From NCBI GenBank assembly GCA_037013685.1, contig CM072884.1, positions 1,116,001 to 1,180,000 of the forward strand: DNA of 64,000 bases, given 5' to 3'. The position numbers and the translations under genes were made by a program. Source of the DNA: Acridotheres tristis. Taxonomy: Eukaryota; Chordata; Aves; Passeriformes; Sturnidae. Shown here one piece after another: positions 12,101-24,506 of this stretch. Positions within the stretch are counted from its first letter, which is position 1. Each line of letters starts with the position of its first letter. The notes beneath the pieces are model-generated. The model saw only the letters and a list, made by a program, of their open reading frames with translations. It did not search any database and was not told the DNA's origin.

Positions 12101-12916
12101 AGCTGGAATACTTGGCATGCCTTATAGAGGGAATTCATTTGCAGGCATCTCAGCCAACTTCACTTGTTCCTATGGAGGTGTTTCATATGGGAGTCACACA
12201 GTGCTTGGAGCCCATCTGGGCTTGCATGAGGGGGATTTGGGAAGTTTAACTCCTGGAGCTGGAACATGGCCAGATCTTTTGGGCTGTCATTGGTCTGGGA
12301 AGAATTTTAAGCAATCGTGGTGCATTTAAACTTTGGTTTTACATCCCGTTGATGAAGCTGAGCCTGTAGCATGTGGATACTCTTAGTGGATGAAATAGAT
12401 TAAACAGGAATAAAAGGAGCCTGTCCAGAGCTCCTTTTTATTGAGTTAACTTTATTAGAAGATGTTCCTGAGGTGTGGGTTTTCTTATTGGCATGTCACC
12501 AGAATTATTGTGTAACTAATTTAAATATAATTAGGTTTTTTTTGTGCCTATGGTGTAGCCTTAAGCTGCGTAGTTTGTGGTATAGCTTAAAGAAAATAAC
12601 TCTGCTCAAAATAAATGAAGAAAATTAAGTCTGTCTAGATATATAAAGCCAAATCCCGTTCTTTGCTCCCAAATTCCTCCCTTGGCTGTGCTGCTGGAAA
12701 GCTGACGAGTTTTTCATGAAGAAAATGCTATTTCTGCCTGGGAACTGAATAGTCCTGGGAGCTGAGTTTGCCCAATAAAACTTGGAAATTCAGCCATCAC
12801 ATATGTGAAGTCCACACACGGTCGTTGCTGGGCTACTGATGTGCACTTGTCAAACCATTTCCCTTTTTTGTTGCTGTTTCACTCTGCAGACTGTCCAGCA
12901 GAAGCTCCTTTTAAAG

Positions 12917-13008
12917 TAAATTATTGAATTTGTAGAGTTTTGCTCTCTGTGTTAATGGATTTGGACTAAATTATTGAATTTGGAGTGTTTTGCTTAATAT
13001 TCTAATGG
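12917..13008. repeat. Two-copy tandem duplication, 50-bp period, beside an exon
   Basis: Two 42-bp copies (12917-12958 and 12967-13008) begin with taaattattgaatttg and end with taatgg, with several mismatches in the middle. The second copy ends 22 bp before the 46-bp FCHSD2 exon. Confidence 0.85.
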
Positions 13009-13030
13009 AAGTTCTTTGCTCTTCTTTCAG

Positions 13031-13076
13031 AGCATTCAGTCAGAAAAGAGCTGCAATTGAGAAAGAATATGCACAG
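13031..13076 (+). CDS. FCHSD2: FCHSD2 coding exon, F-BAR helix start (46 bp)
   Basis: A short exon preceded by a pyrimidine-rich tract ending in ttctttcag and followed by the donor gtatgt. Its first base completes a split Arg codon from the previous exon, after which it reads AFSQKRAAIEKEYAQ and ends on a codon boundary. Mammalian FCHSD2 has TFSQKKAAIEREYAQ at about residues 41-55, so the match is nearly complete, with conservative changes. This segment lies in an early F-BAR helix; the R/K-AAIE-R/K-EYAQ signature is typical of FCH domains. The exon sits alone: no other exon was found in the 13 kb before it, and a 34-kb intron follows. At 46 bp, skipping it would shift the frame. A 50-bp-period duplication lies directly upstream (12917-13008). 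Confidence 0.95.
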
Positions 13077-16000
13077 GTATGTTCTGGAATAATTTTGATG
13101 TCTGTGGCATTGTTCTGTTGGGATAATTTGTTAATGAGCAAAATACCATGGTGTATGTTTTTTTTATCTATCTTTTCCCTAAGTTACTTACTATGAAAAT
13201 GTGTTGAAGTTCTGAATCATTTTGGTCTATGCAGGGCTTAGGCCCATTCTGTATTTTCATATATTTTGACTTGAGGAGGTTCTCAAGTACAGAAAACATT
13301 TTTAACATTTTTTTCCCCCAATTGTTATAAAATCAAACTCTGTGTGGTTTTCTCAGAAGTCAGTGTGAAACTTGAGTGAAAGGTAAAATCAGGTCAATTA
13401 GAAGGAGAGGAAGTGTTTTGGCTTACTCGGTCCAAAATAAATTTAAATTCACATTCTTCAGTAGGAGCAGCTTCCCATTCATCTGAAATAAAAGCGATTT
13501 GGCCTCATGCTTGTGATAGGGAGTGGAATGAATTTTGATTTGTTTGTGAGAAAAGAGGGAGGATTGCTTTTTCTCCCCTGGTCCAAAATTAGAAAGCATC
13601 TAATAAGGGGCAGCTGCCTGTTTAATTTACAGTGAAGGCTCTTGGAGCTTAAGTCCAAGTACAACAGATTAAAAATACATTAATTTATTTTAAAATAGAT
13701 TAAAGGTAGAATAAAATCCAAGGGAGTGATCTCGTGGAGCTCAGTGTGCCATAAATCCAGCTGGAGATGTGCCTGATGTGGAGTGTGAGAGCACAAGCTG
13801 TCACTAGGCTTCTTCCAAGTGCAGTTTGTAGGATGTCATGTTAAACATCCTTCTAGTCCTCAGTGCTGCATCACCCCCAAAATACACAGAGCAAACGTGT
13901 TCTGGGCTAGACTTCACTGGCACTTGGGAAAAGATGATTCCTGTGCCTGTCATGGATGGGTTTTCTAGTGCTGGATTTTTTTTGCATGTCTTCTCAGCCT
14001 AAAACTCTTCTGAAAACTCTTCCTAAATCATGTGGGATCTGTGCTGAATGAAGCCCACTCACTGACAACAGTGCCATAAGTTATTGGTGCTCCTGTTCTT
14101 TCTCCAGATATGAATTTACCTTGGCAAGTAGCAATTCCGTTGGCAGCTGAACTAAATTTGATGAAATACCTGAATTTTTCAATGAAAACTGTGGTTAAAA
14201 ATGTGTATTCCTGAGTGGTTTTTTAAACTGATGTAGAAAATATTAACACCAGTTCTTAATACATTTATCCATTAGATGCTGGGCATGTCTTTTATATGCA
14301 GAGACACAACAGTCACTGCATTTAGGGAATAGTCTTGATAAGCTGGAAAAATAATTACGCTCTGCACTTCGGAAAGCTCAGACTTAACAACTGAGGCTTT
14401 CAGCTCCTTGGATTTAACCCCCCCCCAGCTTTGCAGCAATGCAGCTGCAGCATTTGAGATTCACTGAATGGCTGTTTATATGAATGAAGTCTTGTGGGAT
14501 CGCTTCCTTGGATTGCTGATAAGTGCACAGCTCCAAAACAATGTTGGATGCTTCTTGGAGGGCCTCTAAAAGGATTTCTGTTTTGGAGGTGGTAGTAAAA
14601 TTTCACATAAAGCCTTTTTGGGGAGAGAAGTTGTGCTCCAAATAAATGGGAAGTCGCATTCATCAGCAGTGGGATATTCCTTTTAAAGCAGTTATAAAGA
14701 GAGCTGGAAATGCTCAGTAGTTTATGAAGCCGGATTTCTAAACCTTTTCACAGATTCTCTCCAAATGCCTCTTGTCACCTTAGGGAATTCGGAATATTCT
14801 GACATCTGACTTTTCTTTGGCAAGTTAGAAGCAGTGGAAGGGTGGCCAGTGAAAATAAGTTTCCCAGAACTGAAGGCTTTGTTGGTTTAAAAAAAAATTG
14901 TAGGTTGGTGCCCTGCACTTGAGTGCCAATTTTCTAAACACAGAGTGCTTTTGTTGGGAGCAGGAGAACCTGTCCAAAGGCAAGTGAAACACCCCAGCCC
15001 AGTGTTTATAACTTGCCCCTAATTACATGGTAAGTGGTGCAAATGTATGTGATGAATTACAGGGCCTGGATTTCAATTTCCCTGCTCTTTATTTTGTCCA
15101 GGGTTTTTTTTTGCGTTGTGTTTTCACTCGGTTGTACCTGTTGCCTTTGAAGGTTTTTGGAGCTATTTTTTGCTTATTGTCCATCTCCAGTGGATTCTTT
15201 CCTGCTTTTCTAAGCTGTGCCATGGCATAAATGGGAGAAGGATCCAGTGCATCAGCTATTCTGCAGTTTTCTAGATCAGTTGGGACACTGCACTCAGCTG
15301 TTCCACTTGTATTTTTGGTCCTGCATTATTTAATATATGCTTTGAGGCTTACCTTAATATTCAGAAAGGTTCTCATTTCCCACTAACAGTATGCCTGCTA
15401 ATAGCATTTAAATTGCAATTTTATATTGTTATTATTAGCTATTCTCCATGATTAATAAGCTCCCTGAAATCAGTGACTGAGAATACTCTTATGGTGAAAG
15501 AACAGTTTACTGAATGTGTGCATTTGCTGCTGCCTACAAAAAAAACCGTTTTACCCAGCATGTTAAATAGGTGAAATGTTGGTTTTTAGGGATTTTTCTT
15601 GAGTCATAAATACATCTCTGCTGCAGTTACTGTTATTTCACAATTTTAACTCAAGAGACCAGTCTCTCACAGTCTGGGAACACACAGGTGACCTTCCTTG
15701 TCATGTTTTGGTTTTGCTTGATGTTTCATTATCATTGTTTCGGAGTAAAACGTGACTCCAGGCAATCAGCATGGCCTGGCCCTTTGGAATTTGCAAGTAA
15801 CCTCAAGGAGGTTGAGTTTCCCTGCATGCTAATGAGTTTCTAATTGTAGTACCTCAGCTAAAGGCACTGATGTTGTACAAAAAAGGTGGGATAGCCCATT
15901 CCCTGAGCTACATTTCAAATGAGGCATGAGTAGAATTCTCTGTTCAGATTTTTTTTTTAAAGAGGCAATAACTCTTAGGATTTTTCCCCCCGTCTCTGTT

Positions 16001-17613
16001 TTCTAGAGGTCAAATTAACTTTGAAGAGCTGTGGGTGCTCAGTAAAACCAGCTTATCTGTCATCAGGAGAGGAGAGGGCACTCGGTGTTGATTGCTGTGT
16101 CTGTGGCACTGAGAAACTTCATGCATTTCAAACGTTTTCAAATGTGGAGAAAAGAAAAGTTCAGTGTGGTCTGTAGCCACACGGTCTCGTTGGCAGCTCC
16201 TCATATCCGTGGCAGTGGTCAGGAGAGGAGCCTTAAATAAGATGAAATGGATGTGAGAGGGAAAAGCAGCTGGAGGTGGAGTGAGAGGAACAGCAAAGGT
16301 GGGGAGGTGGATGTAAGCAGACACCAAGGTCACCTGTACCCATTTCTCTCACCCTGTGTCTCACCAGACCTAGAAAACACACTCATTTCAAGACATCAGG
16401 CTATATGCATTAATATTTCCAAAGAAATTACAATATTCCTATGGCAGGTTTTGGCTGTATAATGTGTGCATGTGTATACATAATACATAAAGCAGATAAT
16501 AAATAAACGTAACAAGATTTATTTTATATCTTTATATATATATTTTATATATAATTTTATTTATTTGCCAGAATATACTGGTTTTCCATTGTTTAAAATC
16601 AAAATAGAAGCTGACCATTTCTTTTGCCATGCTCTGACAAGGGTGCCAAGCTGCCCAGGGACTTTCTGAACAATTTTTTAGAGGATTAAAATTGTAAGGG
16701 TTAAAATCAGGCATTCCCACCATGTCTTAGTAACTTCTGCCATAGCTCATTTTTTCCCTTTGCTGTTCTTTATCGTGTATTCCAACACTTTGTGAAAATT
16801 AAATGATTTATCTTTATCCTGTGAAGACTGCAAAGGTGATGCTATTTCCCTCGTAAGGAATGAGAGAAATCGAGTGAATTTTAGCCAAAATTGCACTAGT
16901 CTCTGATAGAATGGAAACGGAACTCTTTAGAAAATACACTGATTTATTGCAGCATCTCAGTGGTGACTGTAGGGGCAGGAGGATGGCAAACACTGCACAA
17001 GAGAACAGCTGGGAGATTTGGGAATGGTAAAATAGAACCCTGTCAGCATGGAACACCACTCACCTGGGTCGATTCCTAAATCCCACCAGGCAAAACAGCT
17101 GCAGCATGGCAAACATAGCCTTCCACCAGGCTTGGAATACAAAGAATATTCCAGGGTGAAGCAAAGTCTTCCCTCTGCCTCCGAGCTACGGAACCCCTGG
17201 AGCGACAGGAACAAAAATAACTCGAGGTACCTGCCCTGCAAACCCAACAAGCAGCTTTCCATTAGATCACTGCCTGCAGTCTGGGCAGAATGGGTTGGAT
17301 TTTTTAATCCCAAAGGATGCAGGGAGGTTGCTGTGGGAGAGCAGGAAGAGATTGTGGATTTTAAGGGTGGGTCCCCCGACTTGGGGACAAACAAGGAGCA
17401 GCCTGGGTTGACTGCTCAGGAGCTGTTTTGTTAACAGATGAACTGAGGTAACTTGTTTCTTCCTGTGAGGATGATTTTAGAGTTACTGCAGTACTAAACC
17501 TCCCTCTAGAGTATTTCTGTATTATTTAAAGCATTTGTCTTGGTTTTGTTTTGTGGTGAAATCGATGACTTTTGTAATCAAGCAGTAATTTTGAAAAAAC
17601 TGGGGAATTAGTT

Positions 17614-17633
17614 TGTGTTTGTGTGTGTGTGTG
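17614..17633. repeat. (GT)n microsatellite
   Basis: A short GT dinucleotide run with one interruption (tgtgtttg at its start). Confidence 0.85.
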
Positions 17634-18100
17634 GAAGATGTATTTTGAAGACTTAGGACGCTTCATGTTTCAGGGAATTAGGATCTTTGACTTCTGTATT
17701 CCAGATCCTATGAGGAGAGTTTAGTCTGTAATTAGCCCCTATGCAGAAACTAGGTTGATTTTTCTTTTATCTCAGTCTTATCTTTGGAAGGAATTTAGCT
17801 GTCATTCCATGATTTCTCTGCAGAGAAACTTTCACTTGTACTACATGAGTGGATTAGGTTGAAATTTCTGTCCTGGGTATCCTGAGCTGAATGGCTGCTG
17901 TATCTGGATATATTTGATAGCAATTAATTTGACAGACAGCAAATTGCTTTGAAACCCATCCATGAATTTGTTATATTTTCAAACTTTCTGTAGGAAAGAC
18001 TAGGAAAAACTCAGAGTGAAATATTTTTCCAGGAATGAACTCACTGTCTCTAAGTGTTGATTTTATCATTGTGTCTATTATAAAAGACAGACAAAATTTT

Positions 18101-18133
18101 CCAAAACCAACCAAACAACCAAACAAACCAAGC
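18101..18133. repeat. (CCAAA)n-like low-complexity repeat
   Basis: Irregular repeats of ccaaa/caaac units: ccaaaaccaaccaaacaacc, then aaacaaacc. Confidence 0.8.
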
Positions 18134-18899
18134 CAGCCTGTATGTGGTGACCTCAGAGGCTTGAGATGTTTCGTGTGTGCTGCCTCCAAGTGTGGCAGAG
18201 CTTTGAGGTACCTTCCTTCTATTTTACTGGTAGTATTGCAGACCATTTTAGCAGGCATTCAGTGTGTTGGTTTAATGGAATGTGAAAATCATGGTTTTGT
18301 CCACCAGCACTAGGGAATGTTCTCCTCCCAGCCCACAGCCTGGAGGAGACTTTGTGCTGGTCTTTATCCAGGTTCCTTTTTTTCCCAGTGGTGGCTGTGT
18401 GAATGTGGCACCTCTTTCTCTTAGCAGAGATAATTTCTTACCTGTGTGGAGAGAACAGCTACTGAAATCCTGTGATCCAAGGTCTGACTTGAATATTCCC
18501 CCTTTCCTGTTCTAAGAATTTCTATAGGAGCAGGCAGCAGACCCACGGAATCTTTGTGTGTGACTTTATTTTGGATGTTGCTCCCTGAAGCTTGGTTGCC
18601 ACATCTGCTGGGGAGAGGGGAAAAAGCTGTATCCAAGAAACCTCTGGATCCAATAGCAAAAATGCCAGAGACATTCAGGCATCACATCCTTAAGGGCTGT
18701 GAGGTTCCTCTTTGTCCTTCCTGTGCATTCTTGCTGTGGTTGATCTTGTCTGTCACAGACAACTGTGTCAGGCAGGTTTGCTTGTACACCAACTGTGCTG
18801 CTTTCCCTGGGCTTCCTCCTGCTCTGTGATGGACCCTGGAAACCAGGGAGGGTATGGAGCCTTCAGAAGGAGCTGGTACTTGCTTGGGGACGGTGTCTT

Positions 18900-19085
18900 T
18901 GGTTGACACCCAGGAATTGTTCCCTGGGAGGGTGCCCAGAGCAGCTGTGGCTGCCCCTGAATCCCTGGAAGTGTCCAAGGCCAACTTGGACACGATTTGG
19001 AGCAACCTGGGGTAGTGGAAGGGGATGGAATGGGATGATCTTCAAGGTCCCTTCTAACCAAAGCCATTGTGGGATTCTGGGACTT
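18900..19085 (+). mobile_element. CR1 LINE 3'-end fragment
   Basis: Forward tail with ggaattgttccctgggaggg, gctgcccctgaatccctgga, agtgtccaaggccaacttgg, gatttggagcaacctggggt, and the terminal gatgatcttcaaggtccctt and gggattctggga. The gaaggtgtccctgcc module is partly deleted. Confidence 0.9.
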
Positions 19086-19796
19086 AATTTGGGGTGTTTG
19101 TCGTTTTCTAAAGGAGTTTAGGTTTCATTAGGTAAAAAAAACTCAGGTAAGACCTACTTTTTGACCTGGGTTATGAGCAATCACTTCAAGTCTTTGTTCC
19201 TTGCCAAAACCCTGAAAAATCTCATGTTTAGTGTGGAATGCCTGTAATTTCAGATACACCTGGAGCCTGGACTGTTTTGTTAGTTTGTTTTCAGTCTCAG
19301 CACTGCTAACTTTGCATTTTTTGGGGGAGGATCCGTCGCACTTCCCAGTCACTGTCTGGTGTGGAGGTCATGCATATTGATGGCCTGGTTTGGTCCTTTC
19401 AGCCATGGTGGTGCACAATACACCAGCAGAACTTGCTGCTTCCAGACAGAAAACACCTGCCTGGTACTACCTTTTGGATTATGTTCTCCATTCAAAGCAC
19501 CAGGATATCCATAAGCAGGGCAGGAAAATGAAGTGTAGGACTCTGTGGCTATTCAGGCCATTCTTCCCGACCAAGCATGGAGAATCAGTGGCCGTGAAGG
19601 CCACAAAGACTGATCTGCTCCATTTCATAAATGGTTAGGAACACTATTGTGAATTTTAGAATAACTTGTAGAGACAAGTTTGACAAATCAGGTGTTATAA
19701 TGGGATTATTGATACCATTCTGCACTTGTCACAGTTCAACCTCTTTAGTGCACATTTCCCTTTTCTACCCCAAACAAGAAGCTCTTTAGAATTCTC

Positions 19797-19827
19797 TATA
19801 TTAAATGTCCGTTTAACATTTAATATA
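19797..19827. other. Perfect 12-bp inverted repeat
   Basis: Arms tatattaaatgt (19797-19808) and acatttaatata (19816-19827) flank the 7-nt loop ccgttta. The arms are fully complementary. AT-rich; function unknown. Confidence 0.85.
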
Positions 19828-21928
19828 ATATACTTTGCCTGGAACAAAGGCTGTGGGTCTATGAGTGACATTCCAAACAATATTATCGTTGACCTTCTCT
19901 TTTTATGTAGATTTTGTATTCGGTTGTTCATGTACTTTTCTGTCTCCAAGAAGCACATGTCAGAACTTAAAGTGGGGGGAAAAGTGGGATATCTGATTTT
20001 AGTCTTGTCTCACCAGTTGTTCTGTTAGAAGAAAAAGGAAAATGCCCTACACTGCAGTATTAGTCCATTTAAAAAGAATTTTAAAAGGCAGCCTTTTAAA
20101 AATGCTGAGATATCTGCTTCAGTTTTTATGGAATTCTTTAGGTTAAAATAATATTTCTGTAAGAACAGAGGAGGACTGTCAGCTTCTATTTTCAGTGAAA
20201 ACATCTAGTTCCTTATAAAGGGGCTGCTAAGCTTAGAATTACTCTATTCCTACAAAGAGAGCCCTTCATAAAGAAACCCCATTTTTTGCTGAACTGATGC
20301 AAGCAAGTTTCTCGGAGCCTGCTTTTAGCCGTTATTTTTCTTTCCGATTACTGCGCTCAGAAGCATGCAGGGCCTGGAATTTGGATCCTTGTAAGTGGTT
20401 CTGCTTGCAGATGAAAAACTTTATTCTTCAGAGCTGCTCTTTGCTTGGCCATTCAGCTCCACAGTGAGCCAGGCAGTGGATCCTGCAGCCTGTGGGGTTA
20501 TCCACAAGTTGCTTCTGTGGGCATTGTTTTTTTCTCTGCTGCCTCAGTTTTTCTCAGTGTCTCTCTTTCCTAACACATTCAACCCAGTCATGCTTCCCAG
20601 CAGCTGCTTTTCTTTTTCCTGGGATTTAAGAGGGCAAGGCAAGTCACAACTCAAGGCTTTCAAAATATGCACAGTGGAAACTTTGGGCCCCGGAGCAGCA
20701 GCAGCGCTGGAGTCACGAGTCCGTGCCAGCCATACCCTGCCAAGGCTGCTCCACCTCTCTTTGGGGTCCTTTTCCACGTCTTTCCTTATATCTTGTCCTG
20801 GCAATACAATACTCTGTCATTTCCTAGCTTTCCACACCTCATACACGTCTCAGAGTTCTTTGGGTGGAGGAGATTGCTGTTCCAACCTCTTTAACAGAAC
20901 TGTAGTTTGGTAAGGTCCATATCCCTTTTAAACTTGGGAAATCTTTAAGCATCTTTGTTCCCGAACTGCATCCCTGAGGAAAAGCATGTCTTCGTTCTCA
21001 GGGCTGTTTGAGAGCCCAGGCCCTGCCTGACACACATCCTTGGCTGTTTTCCCTGCTCCATTTTCCCAGTCCCCTGATAATGGTGGTGCCACGTTCTCCT
21101 CCCAGCTTTTGGGTTGGTATCAGTTCCTCAGGAAATGCCCTCCTGGGTTGCAGACCACTGCTGGACATGGCTGTGCAGGGATGTACAAGCAGTCAGTACA
21201 CCCAGGAGTGCTCTGGATGTGGGTTTGGGGGTGTTTGTTTGGGGATTTTTAAATCCCTAAAGTTTCTGAATAAGAAGGCAAATATTTGGTGCATGATCAT
21301 CATCCATCATTCCTTCTTTGTATTTTCCATAATACATAAACAAGTCAAAAGCTCTTTATCTCTTAACTTTCTTTTGCCTTTATTTGCATTTCTTCACCTT
21401 CTCTGTTAGCCCTGCATTTGTTCTGGAGCCATCAATTGAAAGAAACATCCTTTGTATCCAACATAACTCTGCCTCTTTACCTAATAATAAACACCTTCTC
21501 TGTTGCAATTAAAAGGCCATAACCACCAGTTTGCCTGAGAATGGTACTCAGGAGAGTGTAATTAAAAAGAAAATGTTGGTTTAAAAAAAATAACCAGCAT
21601 AGAAATAAAAGTATGGACAGTGTCATTCTTTGTACAGTTCAGTTGGTTAATTCAGCTGATTAAATTTCCTCCAATTCAGCTGGTTCAGCTAGTTGTCAAA
21701 TGTTGGGCACACAGAGGTAATTCATAGGAGATGGTGTTCCTTTTTCATCTGGGTCTTTGAAAAACTGCTTGATTGCACCTCCTGCACTATAACTAAAGTG
21801 GTTTTGGGTTATTTGTGACTGTATTTTAGGAAGTGATATTTCTGAAAAATTATCCTTCCTTTTCATGTGTCTCAGACCAGGTTACCTTAATTTTACTGTT
21901 GAAAAGGTCTCCATTGGTTAAATAAATT

Positions 21929-21942
21929 AAAAAAAAAAAAAA
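21929..21942. repeat. Poly-A run (A14)
   Basis: An A14 run after aaataaatt. No element body was recognised. Confidence 0.85.
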
Positions 21943-22283
21943 GCTCATTTTATTTACTGTTCAATAATTGAACACAAACTTGTGGTCACACTGTAAAAAG
22001 TGAACATGGGTTTGCAGCAGCAGCCTTTCATCCTTTTCATTCCAGGGCAATACCTGACCCAGGGATCCAGATTTCATGTTAGACCCTCAGGGGTTGATTA
22101 GATGGATATAAGGAAAACTGGGCAGAGCTGCTTGGCTGCTGAAGCTGTTTGTCTTAGAGGATTATTTAAAGGGTAAAGTAGATGTGTTCTTAACTATTTT
22201 TAAAAACTATACTCCCTTCTTCCTCTTTCCATCCTTGGAAGTTTGCTTTCAGAACTGGATAAACCAGAATGTGTTGACAGCTC

Positions 22284-22300
22284 AAAAAAAAAAAAAAAAA
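22284..22300. repeat. Poly-A run (A17)
   Basis: A17 flanked by agctc and gagaattcc. CR1 elements do not end in poly-A, and no other retroelement body was recognised. Confidence 0.85.
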
Positions 22301-24490
22301 GAGAATTCCAGCAGAGAATGTTTAGGTCAAATCTCCCCTAAATGATTATTCAGTGTCAGGCCCTGCATCCACAGTGGATGACTTGTTCAGTTTTTTACAG
22401 ATAAATGCCTTTTTCCAGCTTACACTCCCAAAAAAAGAGGAGGGAGAAAGGAAAGCCATCAGCTTTTAGATCCTAGGGATTATTTCTGAGACTTCTCCAA
22501 ACTGTTGCCTCAAACATTTATTGTTCTGTTTCATGGTGTGTTTGGGCAGCAGTGAAGCTCAGCTGAGTCATTCCCTTCCCCATCGTTTTAGAAGGAAGAA
22601 ATAACAGTATTTTAACATCTTGGTGCTTTAGATAAGGAAAAATCCTTGTCCAGCTGGACTCTGGAAATCTATAGGTGGCTGGCATCTCATATAGATTATA
22701 GGCTCCACTTGATTTCTGGATTGGTGCTATTTTATTTTAGTAGTGTTGGGTTGTTATTAAGTTACTTATTAATCGGTTTTCTGGTTTTTCCATGGAAAAT
22801 AAAATAAGCCAGTGCAACAAGTTTTATTTTGAGAGATTTGCAAATATTTCAAAAGAAATTAACTTCTGTTTTATTTAGAAAACATTTTAAAATGTGGTTC
22901 GATGGGGAAGTTAGTGACATAAACATCAGTAAATACTCATGAGGGGAATATCCAGTGCAGATACAGGAACAGAACCTTAACATGGATTTACATTTTAATT
23001 TATAGGTGTAAAGCATTCTTTTCAGTCACCAGAATTGTGCTGATGGAGTTATTCCTGCTATCCCTTATTTAATTTTCAATATTACTCCATGTTTTCTGCC
23101 AGGCAGGTATCCTGCCTGCTGCTCATTTCTCTAGCAATATACTCCTCACTGCCTTTTGCAGTTTAAAGGGTAGTTTGTCATATATTCAGCAAAAATAAAA
23201 GCATATTTCATCCTGGCTGCAAACAGAAACTAATTGAGTAGGAGGAAGCCTACAGATTTCTGAAAAAACCATCTCAGCACTGGTTTTCTTAGCTCTGCTT
23301 GTGTCCAAATATGGCTCAGAGCTTTTTTGTACCTTCACAAGCCATAAAGAGGTAATTTAAAAAAAAAAATAAAAATACCGAGGGCTGGTTAGATTTTTTG
23401 AGATGTGAAATTTGTGAGCTCCTGGGTTTCCTGGATTTATTTCTCCTCAGGGTGCCAGGTACATCTGTGTTTGCTTTTTGACTGTCTATCCAAAGAGGCT
23501 GGCCCAAAATTTGCATTTTTGCTATCACATGGGGTTTTCTTGTATTTATAGCAGCGTTTTGAAAGATATTTTCTGTCTCGTGCTGGCTTTCTGGTTTTGT
23601 TTTGCCTGATAATTTATGTTCACTTAAGGTAGAGCAAAGCATCTCTATGAATGCCCTCCAGTAAATGTAGTTGGGAGTGGAATTTGTAAGCAGGATTATT
23701 TTTTATGTATTCATAAAAGTGAATAATGCAGATAATGCACTACCTACCTTTTTAAAAAGAGTTTCCAATTATGCAGCTATTACCAGGTGTTAACGATGGT
23801 AAAATTCTTTACTTTTATATAAGATTAATAATCTAAGATGTTATATATTATATATATGTAAATACCCAAATAAGAATATTTGGTGAAAATTGAGGGGGGA
23901 AAGCAAATTTTGGGGTCAATGCACCAGGTTTTAGGCTTGAAAAGATGCTGTAAATATGCACCTGCTGCTGGGAGGGGATGGAAAATCCTGCAAGGCCATC
24001 ACTCTCCTCTGCTCTGACATCCAAAATTGAGGACACCCCACAGCCAGCATCAAGCCTATCAATTGCTCCTCAGAGTTAGGATCAAAGGGTTTTACCCCAA
24101 ATGGTGGCCAAGGGAGGCTTCTCAGAAGATCCCAAAATTCCTTTAAAATTCCCATTTATTCCTTCACAGCGTTTCCCTTTAAATGAAAGGTGTGGAGGTC
24201 TCTGTCCAGGAGCTGCTTAACCCTTGCTGTCAAACTAAAACAGGTCGTGGAGAGTTAGAAACTGCTGGAATACATCAAAATGTTTCTTTTAAATTATTCT
24301 TGGAGCCTGCAGGTTGTGTGTTAGACCTTTAGGAAGCAAAATCCCCCTGACATAAATCTAGAAATGTGGTCCAAGGTGCAGGCAGCTTCTGGGAAATCTC
24401 CTGCAGAAGGGTTTTGGTTGAGGGTTCCACCAAGAATTCTTAGAAATACCTTGAAGAAATACTGAGATGTTGCTAAAACTACATCCTGTC

Positions 24491-24506
24491 TTTTTTTTTT
24501 TTTTTT
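24491..24506. repeat. Poly-T run (T16)
   Basis: A T16 run between cctgtc and cctgc. Confidence 0.85.

Larger units (their letters stand above)
1..13030 (+). other. FCHSD2: Intron (or 5' flank) upstream of the first visible FCHSD2 exon
   Basis: No coding exon was found. The exon at 13031 begins inside a split codon, so this stretch must contain, or be, the preceding intron. I looked for a sequence encoding the end of the mammalian N-terminal segment (AECDLLEDM) before a donor and did not find it. The stretch holds a CpG-rich patch at 425-625, a T27 run, CR1 fragments at 968-1382 and 1625-1740, a minisatellite at 4842-4932, a dense CR1/LTR cluster at 6480-9110 and a short tandem duplication at 12917-13008. 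In 1741-4841, 4933-6479 and 9111-12916 I see only unremarkable AT-leaning unique DNA. Confidence 0.85.

Noticed and set aside
17048..17434. 128-codon + strand frame, with an open frame on the opposite strand as well
   Set aside because: Open frames on both strands point to a locally stop-poor composition. The translation is not recognised, so no gene is claimed.
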